Of a stretch of 64,000 nt of DNA, positions 38,151 to 46,269 are shown piece by piece. A program made the position numbers and the translations under genes. The notes below the pieces were generated by a model, which searched no databases, was not told the origin of the DNA, and worked only from the letters and a program-made list of their open reading frames with translations. Source of the DNA: Corallococcus caeni (lineage in GTDB: Bacteria > Myxococcota > Myxococcia > Myxococcales > Myxococcaceae). The stretch lies in contig NZ_BTTW01000002.1 in NCBI RefSeq assembly GCF_036245865.1, forward strand, positions 310,001 to 374,000. Reading direction: 5' to 3'. Within the stretch, counting starts at the first letter, position 1; every line of letters begins with the position of its first letter.

Positions 38151-38882
38151 TCAGGGCTGGGTGGCTTCCAGCCTGCGCAGCGTGTCCACCAGGTTCTGCA
38201 TGCGTTCGTGGTGCGTGCCGGGCCAGAAGACGCGCTGGCAGCCGGGGCACTGTTGGAAGTGGCGGTGACGCTGGGCCACACCTTCCGGGATGCGGCCCTG
38301 CACTTCGTCCGGCGTCGCGGTGGACAGCGGCGCGTTGCAGGCGAGGCAGCGGGAGAAGGGCCGCATGCGCGACGTCAGGCCGTACCTTCGCACCACCTCC
38401 ACCAGCTGGTGCGCGGGGTCGGTGGCTCTTGGGTAATAGCCCTGCACCACCTCCGAACGCTTCAGCAGGCCCAGGTCGCGCGTGAGCAGCACTCGCGATT
38501 CTTCGTGGGACACGCGCGCCAGCAGGTCGTCCGCGGAGTCGTTGCGCCAGAGCGTGTCGAAGCCGAGCATCCGCAGGAAGCCCGACAGACGCCCCAAGCC
38601 CACGTCCAGGATGAAGCGCGGCAGCTCCGGGAGCGGCACCGGGACGGATGCCGGAGACGCCTCCACGTGCGTGTCCGCCTCCGCCCGGTGCCCGAAGCCC
38701 ACCGGCTCGCCATCCACCAACACCCCGTCCACTTCCGGATGCGGCGGCCCCAGTGACTCGATGAGGTCCTTCACCGAAGGGCTGCCTTGCAGCACGTGGG
38801 TGAACGTTCGCTCCCGGCGCTCCGGTGCGACGAAGTCGTTCAGTGCGCCATGGAACCGCACCGTGAGCTGCCGTGCCGACAT
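38151..38882 (-). CDS. Mut7-C RNase-like protein with ubiquitin-like N-terminus
   Basis: 243 aa. An N-terminal Ub/ThiS-like segment (TVRFHGALNDFVAPERRERTF, VKDLIESLGPPHPEVDGVLV) is fused to a Mut7-C domain (FILDVGLGRLSGFLRMLGFDT...LARVSHEESRVLLTRDLGLL) and a C-terminal zinc finger (CLACN...CPGCQRVFWPG). Mut7-C proteins carry a PIN-like fold thought to act as RNases. ATG 38882 has GAGGAG six bases upstream. The ubiquitin-like fusion is the known DUF5615/Mut7-C bacterial type; substrate unknown. Confidence 0.85.
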   Translation of the reverse strand: MSARQLTVRFHGALNDFVAPERRERTFTHVLQGSPSVKDLIESLGPPHPEVDGVLVDGEPVGFGHRAEADTHVEASPASVPVPLPELPRFILDVGLGRLSGFLRMLGFDTLWRNDSADDLLARVSHEESRVLLTRDLGLLKRSEVVQGYYPRATDPAHQLVEVVRRYGLTSRMRPFSRCLACNAPLSTATPDEVQGRIPEGVAQRHRHFQQCPGCQRVFWPGTHHERMQNLVDTLRRLEATQP

Positions 38883-39013
38883 CGTGGACTCCTCACGTCC
38901 TGCTGCGTTGTCGCCCGTGCTCCGCGCTGCCTTCCTCTGAATCCCAGGCTTCCCCGGCCGTGAGGGCGGCGGAACTCTCGGATTCTTGAAGGGCGGAGAT
39001 GGCAATCCTCACG

Positions 39014-39031
39014 GGCTGTCAGGGGACAGCC
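39014..39031. promoter_or_regulatory. Inverted repeat overlapping -35
   Basis: GGCTGTC-AGGG-GACAGCC, a perfect 7-bp repeat that covers the candidate -35 (GGGACA) of the promoter below. It could be an operator for a repressor of the DNase-like lipoprotein gene. Confidence 0.4.
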
Positions 39032-39051
39032 TTCCTGCAAACTTCTATAAT
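39023..39051 (+). promoter_or_regulatory. Candidate sigma-70 promoter
   Basis: GGGACA (39023-39028), 17 bases, then a perfect TATAAT (39046-39051). It precedes the ATG at 39127 by about 75 bases. Confidence 0.5.
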
Positions 39052-39126
39052 CACGCGTCAGTCGGCGCGCCGAAGCCGGTGGAACACCCCCTCGACCCCC
39101 TCGGAAGCAAGGATCCAGGTCCCTGT

Positions 39127-40353
39127 ATGGCCATGAAGTTCCCCCCGTTCCTCCGCCCATTCGTGGCGCTGGGTTTCCTGGCGCTCGCTTGCGGCCCGGG
39201 TGACGAGCCCATCGCTCCTCCTGACTCGGGGACCTCGGCCGATGCTGGCACCCGCACCGACGCGGGTTCCTCCGTGGACGCGGGCGACACCGTGGACTCG
39301 GGCACCGCCGTGGATGCTGGATCCGACGTGGATGCCGGCTCCGACGTGGATGCCGGCTCCGACGTGGATGCTGGATCCGACGTGGATGCTGGATCCGATG
39401 ATGCCGGCACCGCGGTCGACGCGGGCACGTCCGTGGATGCGGGTTCGACCGTCGACGCGGGCACTTCGACCGACGCGGGTTCCGCGACGGACGCGGGCTC
39501 TTCCACCGACGGCGGCTCCACGACGGACGCGGGCACGATTGACGGCCCGGACTCCGATGGTGGCGTCACGCAGATCCGCCTGATGGCGGCCAATCTCACC
39601 AGCGGCAACGGCCAGAGCTACGACCCGGGCCATGGCATCCGGCTCATGCAGGGCGTGGATCCCGACGTCGTGATGATCCAGGAGTTCAACTACAAGTCGA
39701 ACTCCGCTGCGGACATCCGCGCCATGGTCGACACCGCCTTCGGCACGGGCTTCTCCTACTACCGCGAAGGCGGCGCGCAGATCCCCAACGGCGTCATCAG
39801 CCGCTTCCCCATCATCGAGTCCGGCGAGTGGACGGACACCCAGGTCTCCAACCGTGACTTCGCCTGGGCGCGCATCAACATCCCGGGCCCTCGCGACCTC
39901 TGGGTCGTCAGCGTGCACCTGCTCACCAGTGGCTCTGGCGTCCGCAACACGGAGGCCACCAACCTGGTGAAGTTCATCAAGGCCAACGTCCCCGAGAGCG
40001 ACTACCTGGCCATCGGCGGCGACTTCAACACCGACAGCCGCTCCGAGGCGTGTCTCACCACGTTCAAGCAGGTGGTGGACACCGCGGGCCCGTACCCCGC
40101 GGACAAGAACGGCAACGGCGGCACCAATGCCGGCCGCAGCAAGCCGTATGACCACGTCCTCGTGGACGCCGACCTGCGCAAGTACCAGGTGTCCACCGTC
40201 GTCGGGAACAGCACCTTCGCCAACGGGCTCGTGCTCGACAGCCGCGTCTACACGCCCATCTCGGAGATCTCCCCTGCGCTGAACAGCGACAGCGGCGCCT
40301 CCATGATGCAGCACATGGGCGTCGTGAAGACCTACGTCACGCCCAACTTCTAG
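39127..40353 (+). CDS. Lipoprotein endonuclease/exonuclease/phosphatase (DNase-I-like)
   Basis: 408 aa. Lipobox GFLALACGPG followed by about 100 residues of Asp-Ala-Gly repeats (see repeat feature). The C-terminal domain (about 155-408) is an EEP fold: RLMAANLTSGNG, VDPDVVMIQEFNY (catalytic Glu), SVHLLTSG, LAIGGDFNTDSR (Asp/Asn) and KPYDHVLVD (final Asp-His). These are the residues of the metal-dependent phosphodiesterase family of DNase I. It is expected on the cell surface, tethered by the linker. ATG 39133 is an alternative start. Confidence 0.85.
   Translation: MAMKFPPFLRPFVALGFLALACGPGDEPIAPPDSGTSADAGTRTDAGSSVDAGDTVDSGTAVDAGSDVDAGSDVDAGSDVDAGSDVDAGSDDAGTAVDAGTSVDAGSTVDAGTSTDAGSATDAGSSTDGGSTTDAGTIDGPDSDGGVTQIRLMAANLTSGNGQSYDPGHGIRLMQGVDPDVVMIQEFNYKSNSAADIRAMVDTAFGTGFSYYREGGAQIPNGVISRFPIIESGEWTDTQVSNRDFAWARINIPGPRDLWVVSVHLLTSGSGVRNTEATNLVKFIKANVPESDYLAIGGDFNTDSRSEACLTTFKQVVDTAGPYPADKNGNGGTNAGRSKPYDHVLVDADLRKYQVSTVVGNSTFANGLVLDSRVYTPISEISPALNSDSGASMMQHMGVVKTYVTPNF
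39225..39546 (+). repeat. Tandem repeat coding for Asp-Ala-Gly-Ser/Thr linker
   Basis: About 17 copies of a degenerate 18-base unit encoding (S/T)xx(V/T)DAG. The central copies (39319-39395) are nearly identical at DNA level (GGATCCGACGTGGATGCT-like). This acidic, flexible stalk separates lipid anchor from nuclease. Copy number could vary by slippage. Confidence 0.75.
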
Positions 40354-40370
40354 CGGGCACGCAGGCAACG

Positions 40371-40406
40371 CGGGCCGGTCATCGGGAAGCTCCGGTGCCC
40401 GGCCCG
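40371..40406. terminator. Bidirectional hairpin terminator
   Basis: Stem CGGGCCGG / CCGGCCCG, extended outside by GGCACG / CGTGCC, between the convergent stops at 40353 and 40414. No T-run. Confidence 0.5.
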
Positions 40407-40413
40407 TGCCGTT

Positions 40414-40788
40414 TCAGAAGCTCCACTTGTGCTTGTTCTTCGCGATGAAGCGGCCCACCGGCGGGATGCGCGCGATGAGCGGCGTCAGCACGAACACCGC
40501 CGCCAGCCGCAGCGGCTTCACCGCCTGCGACGCAAGGTACGCCGCGCCCCACGCGCCCGCCTGCGCCCCCGTTCCCTGGGGCTGGAAGCCGGCCCGGATG
40601 GCCGCCCAGAAGCCCACGATGACCAGGCCGAAGATGAGGTAGTTCACCGCGATGGCCAGCGGGCCGTAGTCCACCAGCAGCGCCTTGAAGCGCGCCATCA
40701 GCGACGGCTTCGCCGCCGGGGTCGTGGTGGTTCCGGGTGGGGCAATGTCGGGAGCAGAGGGCTTCACGTCGGGCTCAACAGGCGCCAT
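40414..40788 (-). CDS. DUF1279/FAM210-like membrane protein
   Basis: 124 aa. A Pro/Thr N-terminus (1-25) precedes the core LVDYGPLAIAVNYLIFGLVIVGFWAAIRAGF, one membrane helix with the YG-x-AIxVY-like pattern of DUF1279, then VKPLRLAAVFVLTPLIARIPPVGRFI. These are small inner-membrane proteins of unknown function, related to mitochondrial FAM210. The assignment is from sequence pattern. Confidence 0.6.
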   Translation of the reverse strand: MAPVEPDVKPSAPDIAPPGTTTTPAAKPSLMARFKALLVDYGPLAIAVNYLIFGLVIVGFWAAIRAGFQPQGTGAQAGAWGAAYLASQAVKPLRLAAVFVLTPLIARIPPVGRFIAKNKHKWSF

Positions 40789-40908
40789 GGGCGCACCATG
40801 CCCGAAACACGCGGCCTCCGGGAGACAGAGGACAGGCGGGCTGGCGGGCCCCGGCCCGGGTCCGGGTTGTCAGGGCTCCCGGGGGCGCGATAGAGGTTCG
40901 GGCACCGC

Positions 40909-41541
40909 ATGAAAGCCTCCCTCCGCCTCCTCCTCGTGGTGGTCCTCGCCGTGCTGGCGGCGGATCAGCTGACCAAGTACCTGGCCGTGTCCCGGCTGAC
41001 GGAAGCGCTGGACGGACGCAGCGGCCTCTCGCGCGTCTCCGGCTTCCTGAGCGAGCAGAACCTGGACAACGACCCTCCGGTGGAGGGCGTGTTCCGCAAG
41101 AACACCCGGCCGTACCGCTTCATCGAGGACTACTGGCACTTCCGCTACGTGGAGAACCCGGGCGCGGCGTGGGGCATGTTCTCCAGCCTGCCGGACGCCG
41201 CTCGCAAGGCGTTCTTCCACGTGGTGAGCCTGGTGGCGCTGGCGTTCATCCTGGTGCTGTACCGCAAGACGGAGCCGTCGCAGAAGCTGGTGCGCGTGGC
41301 GCTGGCGCTCATCACCGGCGGCGCGCTGGGCAACTTCGTGGACCGGCTCATCCGGGGCTACGTCATCGACTTCATCGACTGGCACTGGCGCAACCAGCCG
41401 GGCATGCGCTGGCCCACGTTCAACGTGGCGGACGCGGCCATCTGCGTGGGCGTGGGGCTGATGCTGCTGGACTCCTTCCGCGTGCGCAGGCCGGAGGCCG
41501 TGGCCACGCCGCTCCCCCAGGGCAGCAGCCCGCAGCCGTGA
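40909..41541 (+). CDS. lspA: Signal peptidase II (first copy)
   Basis: 210 aa, longer than E. coli LspA (164 aa) because of an insertion of about 40 residues before the VENPGAAWGMF motif. The two catalytic Asp are in GGALGNFVDRLIRGYVIDF and FNVADAAICVG. Four membrane helices. LspA cleaves the signal peptide of prolipoproteins after diacylglyceryl modification. It starts an operon with a second lspA and lgt, fitting the large number of lipoproteins in this window. Confidence 0.93.
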   Translation: MKASLRLLLVVVLAVLAADQLTKYLAVSRLTEALDGRSGLSRVSGFLSEQNLDNDPPVEGVFRKNTRPYRFIEDYWHFRYVENPGAAWGMFSSLPDAARKAFFHVVSLVALAFILVLYRKTEPSQKLVRVALALITGGALGNFVDRLIRGYVIDFIDWHWRNQPGMRWPTFNVADAAICVGVGLMLLDSFRVRRPEAVATPLPQGSSPQP

Positions 41542-41550
41542 CGCGCGGGG

Positions 41551-41570
41551 GTGGGCTGGTATAAGCCCAC
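41551..41570 (+). promoter_or_regulatory. Hairpin over the ribosome binding site of the second lspA
   Basis: GTGGGCT-GGTATA-AGCCCAC: perfect 7-bp stem and 6-base loop, ending three bases before the GTG start at 41574. It covers the G-rich sequence that would serve as Shine-Dalgarno, so it could damp translation unless opened by ribosomes leaving the first lspA. Confidence 0.45.
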
Positions 41571-41573
41571 TCC

Positions 41574-42188
41574 GTGCCGCGCAAATACGCCATCCTCCTC
41601 GCCCTCACGCTGGGCGTCATCGTCCTGGACCAGTGGACGAAGTACCTGGTCGTGCGGGACCTCACCACCCGCTTCGACGGGACCACCACCCTGTCGGAGC
41701 GGCTGGGCGCGTTCTATTCGCCCGCCGAGGAACCCGGCCGCAGGGGTCTGCACTTCCAGCCGAAGACGCACGTGGAGGTGGCGGAGAACTTCTTCCGCCT
41801 GCGCTACGCGGAGAACCCGGGCGCCGCGTGGGGCATGTTCCGCGACCTGCCCCCGAACGTGCGCGGCCCGCTCTTCCACCTGGTGAGCCTGGGCGCGGTG
41901 CTGCTCATCGTCTTCTACTTCCGGAAGCTGTCCGGCACGGACCCCGCGGAGGTGTGGGCGCTGTGGGGCCTGCCGCTGGTGCTGGGCGGCGCGCTGGGCA
42001 ACTACATCGACCGCGTGGCGCGGGCCTTCGTCATCGATTTCCTGGAGGCCCATTGGTACGACAAGGCCGCGTGGCCGTCGTTCAACGTCGCGGACATGGC
42101 CATCTGCATCGGCGTGGGCATGCTCGTGGTGGATGCCTTCGTGCGCAAGGAGAAGCCCCAGGCCTCCGCCCCCGCGAAGGCCTCCTGA
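41574..42188 (+). CDS. lspA: Signal peptidase II (second copy)
   Basis: 204 aa, a diverged neighbour of the first copy with the same insertion. Catalytic Asp in GGALGNYIDRVARAFVIDF and FNVADMAICIG; substrate loop AENPGAAWGMF. Both copies look complete. Starts at a GTG after a hairpin. Duplicate lspA genes occur in myxobacteria, in some cases linked to antibiotics that target LspA; whether one copy here is resistant cannot be judged from the sequence. Confidence 0.93.
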   Translation: MPRKYAILLALTLGVIVLDQWTKYLVVRDLTTRFDGTTTLSERLGAFYSPAEEPGRRGLHFQPKTHVEVAENFFRLRYAENPGAAWGMFRDLPPNVRGPLFHLVSLGAVLLIVFYFRKLSGTDPAEVWALWGLPLVLGGALGNYIDRVARAFVIDFLEAHWYDKAAWPSFNVADMAICIGVGMLVVDAFVRKEKPQASAPAKAS

Positions 42189-42206
42189 AAGCCTGGAGGT
42201 CCCCCC

Positions 42207-43508
42207 ATGCTCCCCGTCCTGCTGCGCCTGTCCTTCACCACGCTGTGGATGCAGCTCTTGCTGTACGCCGCCGCGGTGGGGGTGGTGGCCTCCGTCGCCG
42301 TCAACGGCTGGAAGGGCACGCTGGGGCCGGTGGATGACAAGACGGGCAAGGAGGGGCCCGCGCCGCTCCAGGACAAGCTGCTGCGCGCGGCGGGGTTCGC
42401 GGTGGTGGGCGGCTTCCTCGCGTACTTCGGCCTGATGTACGCGCTGCCCGCGGACGCCTTCCCCGGCGGCAGGGGCGAGGGCATCCCGCTGCACACCTAC
42501 GGCGTGCTCCTGGCCCTGGGCTTCGTCACCGCCGTGTCGGTGGCAGGCCGGCTGGCGCAGGACGAGTGGCGCCGCGTGAGCTTCGTGGAGGGCCGGGGGT
42601 GGGTGGACACGGAGGGGCCCCAGAAGCGCGAGCAGGTGATGGACCTGGCGTTCTGGGTGCTGGTGGGCGGGCTCGTGGGCAGCCGCGTGCTGTTCGTGCT
42701 GGTGAACTGGCAGGACTACGCGCGCGACTGGACGCAGGCCTTCTCCCTGGGCGGCGGGCTGGTGTTCTACGGCGGCCTGATTGGCGCGGGGCTGGCCGCG
42801 TTCCTCTTCGCGCGCAGGCACGGCCTGGACTTCCTGCGGCTCGCGGACGTGTGCATCCCCACGGTGTCGCTGGGGCAGTGCCTGGGGCGCCTGGGGTGCT
42901 TCTCCGCCGGGTGCTGCTGGGGCGACATGGCGGGGAGCCACTCCCGCACGGGCGTCAGCTTCCCGGGCTCCGGACTGGCCCAGGACCTGTTCGGCCGGCT
43001 GGGGGGAGCGTCCAGCCTGGCGTATGGCTCGCAGGCCGGGGATGACCGCTTCGTGGTGGAGGCCACCGGCCAGGTGCTCCACCAGGCGGCGCCGGGCGCG
43101 GTGCGCATCTCCGACTGGGTGGCCCGGCACGGCACCACGCTGCCGGTGTACCCCACGCAGCTCTTCGAGTCCGTGGGGCAGCTGGTGCTCTTCGTGGCGC
43201 TCCTGTACGCGCGCCGCTTCCGCCGCTTCCACGGGCACATCTTCGCCCTGTGGCTGATGGCCTACGCCGTCCTGCGCACCACGGTGGAGCTGTTCCGGGG
43301 CGACGTGGAGCGGGGCACCCTGCACGGCCTGCTGGAGTCGCTGGGGGCCCAGGGGCTGGCCGGGGCGGTGCCCCTGGAGGCCTGGTACAACGTGTCCACC
43401 AGCCAGTTCATCTCCCTGTGCATGTTCACCTTCGGTGCACTGCTGATGGCGCGCCACCGACCGGCGGGTGAGGCCGCTGGCCTGGGGCCCACACCGTCCG
43501 CGGCCTGA
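42207..43508 (+). CDS. lgt: Prolipoprotein diacylglyceryl transferase
   Basis: 433 aa, much longer than E. coli Lgt (291 aa) through a 90-residue N-terminal extension with two hydrophobic helices and internal inserts. Family motifs: IPLHTYGVLLALGF, GGLVFYGGLIGAGLA, LGQCLGRLGCFSAGCCWG (Arg of the lipid-binding signature) and YPTQLFESV. Lgt attaches diacylglyceryl to the lipobox Cys, the step before LspA. The coupling with two lspA genes makes this a lipoprotein-maturation operon. Confidence 0.93.
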   Translation: MLPVLLRLSFTTLWMQLLLYAAAVGVVASVAVNGWKGTLGPVDDKTGKEGPAPLQDKLLRAAGFAVVGGFLAYFGLMYALPADAFPGGRGEGIPLHTYGVLLALGFVTAVSVAGRLAQDEWRRVSFVEGRGWVDTEGPQKREQVMDLAFWVLVGGLVGSRVLFVLVNWQDYARDWTQAFSLGGGLVFYGGLIGAGLAAFLFARRHGLDFLRLADVCIPTVSLGQCLGRLGCFSAGCCWGDMAGSHSRTGVSFPGSGLAQDLFGRLGGASSLAYGSQAGDDRFVVEATGQVLHQAAPGAVRISDWVARHGTTLPVYPTQLFESVGQLVLFVALLYARRFRRFHGHIFALWLMAYAVLRTTVELFRGDVERGTLHGLLESLGAQGLAGAVPLEAWYNVSTSQFISLCMFTFGALLMARHRPAGEAAGLGPTPSAA

Positions 43509-43547
43509 GGTTGCGAGCCGCGCCCGGGTTGAGGACACTCCCGGGAC

Positions 43548-44666
43548 ATGCCGCCGCCCGACAACGCACGGCCCGCCGCCAAAGGTGGGGGCCGGCCCGC
43601 GCAGGACGCCAGTTCCTCCAGCGAAGCCGCCCTTCACGAATGTGAGGAGCTGGAAGCGGCCATCGCGGAGCTGCGCCACAGCTACGAGCAGTACTTCATG
43701 GGCATGGAGCGCCAGGCGCCCATCCGCGCGCATGAGGACCTGAAGAAGCGGATGCTGAAGATCAAGGGGGCCTTCATCCGCAGCACGTCGGTGAAGTTCC
43801 GCGTGCAGAGCCTCCACAACAAGTTCCTCACCTACGAGCGGCTGTGGGTGCGCACGCTCCAGGAGATTGAAGCCGGCACCTACCGCCGTGACCTGGCCAA
43901 GGCCCGCCGCCGCGCCGGGGTGAAGCAGCCCGGTGTCGTCGGCGAGCGCCAGAAGGGCGTGGTGGACCTCACGGAAGAAGTCTCCGACATGGACTTCGAG
44001 GAGGTCGAGGAGCTCACCGGCCGCCGCCCCATCAACGAGCCGAAGCTCGCCGCGGAGTACCTGGCGGAGCAGGGCGCGGGCGGTACGCCCTTCCGGGGCC
44101 CCCCCGCGGTGGCGCCCGCTGCGGCGCCGCCCGCCGGGGCACCTCGGGGCACGCCCGCGGGGCTGGTGCCTCCGGCGAAGAGCATCCCGGCGGTGGCCCC
44201 CGTGAGCGGGCTGCCGTCCATCGCGCCCGTGGGCGGCACGCCGCAGAAGGGGACCCCGGCGGTGGGGACGTCGAAGCTGCCCTCGGTGACGCCGGCGGTG
44301 GCGCCGGGTGGGACTCCGGCGGCGGGACGTCCGGCGGTGCCTCCGGGCATGGCGGCCAGGGCCCCGGCTCCGGTTGCTGCCCAGCAGCCCGCGCGTCCGG
44401 CGGCTCCGGCAGCGGCGGCGCCCCGTCCCGCGACGGCGGGCCCCGGTGGCGGCATGTCCGACGACAAGCTGCGCGCGGTGTACGACGCGTACGTCACCGC
44501 GAAGCGCCGCTGCCAGGAGGACACGTCCAAGCTGTCCTACGAGTCCGTGGCCGCCACGCTGCGCAAGCAGGTGCCGGAGTTGCTCAAGCAGCACAACGCG
44601 AAGGCCGTGGAGTTCAAGGTCGTCATCAAGGACGGCAAGGCCTCGCTCAAGGCCGTGCCCAAGTAG
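43548..44666 (+). CDS. Coiled-coil protein with Pro/Ala-rich linker, function unknown
   Basis: 372 aa, cytoplasmic. Residues about 25-130 are helical and charged (ECEELEAAIAELRHSYEQYF, RAHEDLKKRMLKIKGAF), then a 150-residue Ala/Pro/Gly linker, and a conserved C-terminal domain (about 300-372, DDKLRAVYDAYVTAKRRCQEDTSKLSYESVA). Similar proteins are common in myxobacteria under hypothetical names. It is co-oriented with lgt and with the phosphatase that follows. Confidence 0.65.
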   Translation: MPPPDNARPAAKGGGRPAQDASSSSEAALHECEELEAAIAELRHSYEQYFMGMERQAPIRAHEDLKKRMLKIKGAFIRSTSVKFRVQSLHNKFLTYERLWVRTLQEIEAGTYRRDLAKARRRAGVKQPGVVGERQKGVVDLTEEVSDMDFEEVEELTGRRPINEPKLAAEYLAEQGAGGTPFRGPPAVAPAAAPPAGAPRGTPAGLVPPAKSIPAVAPVSGLPSIAPVGGTPQKGTPAVGTSKLPSVTPAVAPGGTPAAGRPAVPPGMAARAPAPVAAQQPARPAAPAAAAPRPATAGPGGGMSDDKLRAVYDAYVTAKRRCQEDTSKLSYESVAATLRKQVPELLKQHNAKAVEFKVVIKDGKASLKAVPK

Positions 44667-44679
44667 CGGAAGGCACGGC

Positions 44680-45195
44680 ATGAACCAGGACCTGGAGTCG
44701 CTCAAGGCGCGGGTGGCGCGCCTGTCGGTGATGATCTTCGACATCGACGGCACGCTCACCGACGGCCGCATCTTCTGGGTGCCCAACTCCGGCTGGACGC
44801 AGATGTACAGCGTGCGCGACGGCATGGGCATCAAGCGCCTCCAGGAGGCGGGCATCGAGGTGGCCGCCATCTCCGGCGGCGACAGCCTCTCCGCGCAGAT
44901 GCGCATGCAGTCCCTGGGCTTGCGCCACGTGCACTTCGGCAGTCAGGACAAGGTGGCGCACTTCGAGAAGCTGCTCGGCATCCTCAACGTGTCCGCGGAG
45001 CACTGCGGCTACATGGGTGACGAAGTGGTGGACCTGCCGCTGCTCAACGCGGTGGGCTTCTCCGCCACCGTGCCCGAGGCCCCGGACGAGGTGCGCGCGC
45101 AGGTGCACTACGTGGCCCAGCGCGCCGCGGGCTTCGGCGCCGCGCGCGAGGTGTGCGAGTTCATCCTGAAGCACCGGACGCGCTCCGCGCCGTGA
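44680..45195 (+). CDS. kdsC: KdsC-like HAD phosphatase
   Basis: 171 aa. HAD family: motif I in MIFDIDGTLTDGRIF (Asp nucleophile and second Asp), motif II in AAISGGDS, and motif IV GDEVVDLPLL. This length and the GRIF...G pattern match KdsC, which dephosphorylates 3-deoxy-D-manno-octulosonate 8-phosphate in lipopolysaccharide core synthesis. GGAAGG precedes ATG 44680. No kdsA/kdsB/kdsD neighbour is present, so a related sugar phosphate is possible. Confidence 0.85.
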   Translation: MNQDLESLKARVARLSVMIFDIDGTLTDGRIFWVPNSGWTQMYSVRDGMGIKRLQEAGIEVAAISGGDSLSAQMRMQSLGLRHVHFGSQDKVAHFEKLLGILNVSAEHCGYMGDEVVDLPLLNAVGFSATVPEAPDEVRAQVHYVAQRAAGFGAAREVCEFILKHRTRSAP

Positions 45196-45222
45196 CGTGA
45201 AGAGACGAGGGGGAAGCACCGC

Positions 45223-45543
45223 ATGAAGAAGGGGTTGTGGTTCGTGGGGCTCCTGAGCCTCGCGGGGTGCGCGAGCACGCGTCCCGTGAAGGGCGAGGCC
45301 TTCTTTCAGTGTGTCCTCACCAAGACCGGCCGGGCGGAGGGCTGTCGGCTCAAGAAGCGCGAAGGCACCGTCAGCGACGCGCAGGTCACCGAAGCCCTCC
45401 GCAGCATCCAGTCGACCGACTACGCATTCCTCCGCCGCAACACGCCGCCGGTGGACGTGCCCTATACCTTCCGCTTCACATACCGGGATCCGCTTCCCAC
45501 GGACGGCGGGACGGTGGCGGCACCCGCGCCCACGGAGCCGTGA
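45223..45543 (+). CDS. Small lipoprotein
   Basis: 106 aa with lipobox (LLSLAGCAST). The mature part has two Cys and a TonB-C-like pattern (VSDAQVTEALRSIQSTDYAF...VDVPYTFRFTYRDPL), as in other short envelope proteins. It ends the operon begun by lspA, 3 bases from the convergent cupin gene. Confidence 0.6.
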   Translation: MKKGLWFVGLLSLAGCASTRPVKGEAFFQCVLTKTGRAEGCRLKKREGTVSDAQVTEALRSIQSTDYAFLRRNTPPVDVPYTFRFTYRDPLPTDGGTVAAPAPTEP

Positions 45544-45546
45544 TGG

Positions 45547-46044
45547 CTACTTCCAGTCGCGTACCAGCGCGCCGTCCCTCCCGCTGACGGGGTCGCTTGG
45601 AGGCACCGGCACCTGCGCGATGCGCTTCACGGAATCATCATGCGTGGCGGCGTCCGGACGCTGCAGGTCCCACTGACCGTGGCCTTCGGGGTAGGCACCC
45701 ACGACGAGGAAGTCGCCACTCGACTCCACGCGCTTGTGCCCGGTGCCCGCGGGCAGCACCACCACGTCACCCGTCTGCACGCTGACGACCTGTCCCGCTT
45801 CCCCGCCGAGCATCAGCTTCGCCGAGCCCTTCGCCACGCCCAGCACCTCGTGCGCGGTGGAGTGGTAGTGGTGGAAGTCGTAGACGCTGGAGCGCCACTG
45901 CGGCGGCCAGCCGTTCGCCTCGAAGCGCTGCTCGAACGCGGCGGCCACGTCTCCCTCGCGTGAAACCGCCGCGCGGTACACCAGCACCGGGAAGCGGCTG
46001 TTGGGCACCTGGCCGTCATCCTTGAACGTGAGCCGCGTGGGCAT
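45547..46044 (-). CDS. Cupin-domain protein
   Basis: 165 aa. The cupin barrel has motif 1 in DFHHYHSTAHEVLGVAKG (metal-binding His/His/Glu) and motif 2 in VVVLPAGTGHKRVE (His). The layout DVVVLPAGTGH is typical of small metal-dependent cupins such as those annotated as cupin superfamily proteins. Substrate cannot be deduced. Confidence 0.8.
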   Translation of the reverse strand: MPTRLTFKDDGQVPNSRFPVLVYRAAVSREGDVAAAFEQRFEANGWPPQWRSSVYDFHHYHSTAHEVLGVAKGSAKLMLGGEAGQVVSVQTGDVVVLPAGTGHKRVESSGDFLVVGAYPEGHGQWDLQRPDAATHDDSVKRIAQVPVPPSDPVSGRDGALVRDWK

Positions 46045-46269
46045 GACCCTCCCAACCTGGGACAGGCCCGGGGCGTGTGCAACGCGCGGATGCGGGGCCC
46101 TTCTGCCCCACCGTCAAACCGGCGGGACGGGAAAGATGCCCAAACGTTCGCTCCTGGAAACGCCTGCCACCCCATCGTGAGTCCGGGTTGTCGCTCCCCA
46201 GGCCCGTTCCTACCTTGCGCTGCCTGACGGCCGGTGTGCGGCCCGAGACACGAGGGAGGCGACGTGGGG

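Noticed and set aside
39225..39546. Repeats as possible CRISPR array
   Set aside because: Units are contiguous in-frame codons for Asp-Ala-Gly with no spacers; they lie within a lipoprotein gene.
41358..44906. Antisense open frame of about 1182 codons under lspA-lspA-lgt
   Set aside because: Translation is His/Gln/Arg low-complexity; the plus strand has intact catalytic motifs in the same place.
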